Assembly: GCF_018397995.1 (NCBI RefSeq)
Contig: NZ_BBQH01000088.1
Location: 1 to 32,974 of the forward strand
Length of the DNA stretch: 32,974 bases
DNA from: Rhizomonospora bruguierae
GTDB taxonomy: Bacteria > Actinomycetota > Actinomycetes > Mycobacteriales > Micromonosporaceae
Direction: 5' to 3'
This document shows positions 31,604 through 32,974 of this stretch, one piece after another. The position numbers were made by a program, and so were the translations under genes. Numbering within the stretch: position 1 is the first letter of the stretch; every line of letters begins with the position of its first letter. The notes under the pieces are model-generated. The model worked only from the letters and a program-made list of their open reading frames with translations, was not told the DNA's origin and ran no database searches.

Positions 31604-31915
31604 TTACCTGAGCTTCTCCACGGCTGCCACGAATAGGCGCCTCCTCAGATCATCGAACCTTTGGTGCTCAGGGCGAACGCCACTAGAGTCTTGCAGGACG
31701 TAATCCTGAAAGCTGCCCATGCCGCCTTGATACAAAGTCAAAATCTCCCGGATCACTGACCGCTGTCGCTCTTCATCCTCGCCCGCATACCGAAGGTCGC
31801 TTGCTATACGCTCCAGGATTCGCGACACGGAGTCACCAGGAGGTGACATTGCGGCAAGTTTTGACAATTCGAGCAGAATGCCTCGAATTTGATCCGGACT
31901 CATTTCAGCGGCCAC
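31604..31915 (-). CDS. Putative immunity protein of the RHS toxin
   Basis: A 103-residue cytoplasmic, mostly helical protein. GTG 31915 is chosen because GGAGGTG (31924-31930) lies eight bases upstream; ATG 31903 (ATGA overlap with the toxin stop) is the alternative. With the GTG start the gene overlaps the toxin gene by 16 bases, so it is translated in tandem with it. The sequence contains ILTLYQGGMGSFQDYVLQ. From memory, a GGMGSF-D-L pattern recurs in small proteins adjoining toxin genes (DUF6966-like). No signal peptide or membrane helix is seen. Base composition is visibly lower in GC than the left half of the window, as usual for exchanged toxin-immunity cassettes. Confidence 0.6.
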   Translation of the reverse strand: MAAEMSPDQIRGILLELSKLAAMSPPGDSVSRILERIASDLRYAGEDEERQRSVIREILTLYQGGMGSFQDYVLQDSSGVRPEHQRFDDLRRRLFVAAVEKLR

Positions 31916-32974
31916 GATGACACCACCTCCACTCCAGGGATCTCCCAAGGCTTTACTACCACAATCTGGTTGGTGCCTCCCATGTACCAGCCACCTTGAT
32001 CGGCTACTTTACCGGTGTACACTACCGTTCCCCTAGGGATCAGAACCCCATACCCGGTGTCAAGTGGCGCCTTTTGCCCACCAGGCCACACCGGTGGAAT
32101 TGCCTTGTCGATACGAGTCTGCACCACGCTAACCGGCCGCCCAGCAGAGAACCACTGACCGAGCGGCATGCCAGCCACACCGGCTCGATAGAGGACTGTA
32201 TCTTGAGCGAGGACGGTGGGCGTATGCCTGGCACCAGCGAAGGTGAGTGCCATTTCGGGCGGAAGGGCTAGGGCTGCTGCGGGGGTCATTGCAGTGTCGG
32301 CGAGTAGTCTGGGAAGTGTACCTGCCGCCCTAGAGGCGCTAAGCGCTGGAGCGCCGATGAGAAGCGCTAAAGCAATTATGTCATTAAGGCCTCGGAGAAT
32401 GCAGGTGACCGATCGGGAACACGCATAGTCCTCCAGGTAAGGATAAACATTGCTGCAATCCAGATAGCTTGCGCACTCCATTACCGGCGACCCAGCATAA
32501 CACGGCCGGGCTAGGCACATTACTTGGTGGTTAGGGTTGAATTCATGGTAGACCGGCTTCGGAGCCGGCGGGAGCTTGCATATGAAGGGATTAAGGCAGA
32601 GCGACTCCAAGCCTGTGTGGAAAACTGTTTTGCCTCGCCCTCCGGGATGTGGGAGGTGGTTGGTCTTCTTGCCGGTGCCTTTCTTGGCGTGGCCGAACTG
32701 GTCGTCGAGGTCGGGGTCTTTCGCCCACAGGCCGCTGGGGTCGGAGCTGGTGACCGGCGAGTTGTTGGCGTAGGCGTAGCCGTTCCACTGCTGGGGATCG
32801 GCGAGGTCTTGGATGGGGTCGACGGAGATGAATCGGCCAATGGTGGGGTCGTATTCGCGGGCGCCGAGGTGGGTCAGCCCTGTGTTGTCTTTGGTGCCGC
32901 CGACGAAGCCTTTGTCCATGGCGTTGGGCCATGCGCCGCTGGTAGCGCCCCGTGCCGCACCGAAGGGGGTTGTT
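31900..32974 (-). CDS. RHS-repeat polymorphic toxin, C-terminal part (runs off right edge)
   Basis: The frame is open to the window edge, so the 5' part, with the RHS/YD repeat shell, lies to the right. The visible start holds the RHS core signature: GLTHLGAREYDPTIGRFISV then DPIQDLADPQQW, NGYAYANNSPVTSSDPSGLW, after which RHS proteins are normally cleaved and switch to a variable toxin. Here the tail has a cysteine-rich part (eight Cys, about 32380-32600), a hydrophobic segment (IIALALLIGAPAL), then a terminal domain with TVLYRAGVAGMPLGQWFS, IPRGTVVYTGKVADQGG and YMGGTNQIVVVKPWEIPGV. The R ... WFS ... Q order recalls ADP-ribosyltransferase-fold toxins, an inference only. The immunity-like gene overlaps its end. 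Confidence 0.85.
   Translation of the reverse strand, partial: TTPFGAARGATSGAWPNAMDKGFVGGTKDNTGLTHLGAREYDPTIGRFISVDPIQDLADPQQWNGYAYANNSPVTSSDPSGLWAKDPDLDDQFGHAKKGTGKKTNHLPHPGGRGKTVFHTGLESLCLNPFICKLPPAPKPVYHEFNPNHQVMCLARPCYAGSPVMECASYLDCSNVYPYLEDYACSRSVTCILRGLNDIIALALLIGAPALSASRAAGTLPRLLADTAMTPAAALALPPEMALTFAGARHTPTVLAQDTVLYRAGVAGMPLGQWFSAGRPVSVVQTRIDKAIPPVWPGGQKAPLDTGYGVLIPRGTVVYTGKVADQGGWYMGGTNQIVVVKPWEIPGVEVVSSWPLK

Overview
The window is high-GC DNA with strong G/C preference at third codon positions, frequent GTG starts, ECF sigma factor, GT87 and twin L,D-transpeptidase lipoprotein genes, and a plant-polymer-degrading pair. This points to a filamentous actinomycete, most likely of the Micromonosporaceae; the genus cannot be fixed from sequence reading alone.

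Core-like left half (about 0.3-17.3 kb). After the edge of an IS66-type transposase (1-178) and a frameshifted gene remnant come two secreted plant cell-wall proteins with abutting 3' ends: an expansin-like protein (+) and a GH74 xyloglucanase with a CBM2 domain (-). A tRNA-Leu with a small Fic-like ORF just behind it separates them from a leftward run of ECF sigma factor, MauE/DoxX-like membrane protein, DsbA-like thiol oxidoreductase, polytopic membrane protein and Bcp peroxiredoxin. Rightward from the same intergenic region run a tiny Cys-containing ORF, a CopC-CopD fusion and a YcnI-like protein. A GG(A)AC/CGAC ECF-type promoter sits exactly where it would give a leaderless message starting at the tiny ORF. 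Together they look like a periplasmic copper/thiol-redox locus under its own sigma factor. A GT87 mannosyltransferase, oligoribonuclease, tRNA-His and two tandem L,D-transpeptidase lipoproteins follow.

Integrated element (17.3 to about 29.8 kb). A tRNA-Lys(CTT) is occupied by an actinomycete integrative element (AICE type): a frameshifted tyrosine integrase reading toward the tRNA, a putative operator, a small RHH-like protein, an AlpA/Xis-type excisionase, a methyltransferase-like gene plus remnants, a GNAT acetyltransferase and a DUF2637/Spd-type spread protein with an unusual 10-bp-phased TGTGA array upstream. No replication or FtsK-like transfer gene is visible. An IS1634-like element, itself split by an IS256-family element with a clean 8-bp target duplication, occupies the place where such genes might have been. 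Beyond it lie an AbiEi-antitoxin-like protein, an XRE-TPR regulator and a divergent HAD hydrolase.

Right end (29.8-33.0 kb). A second nested insertion is present: an ISAs1 element (9-bp duplication) inside a truncated IS5-type transposase. The window ends in the 3' part of an RHS-repeat polymorphic toxin gene with a lower-GC, cysteine-rich, possibly ADP-ribosyltransferase-like C-terminus, overlapped by a small putative immunity gene. No CRISPR array or rRNA gene was seen.
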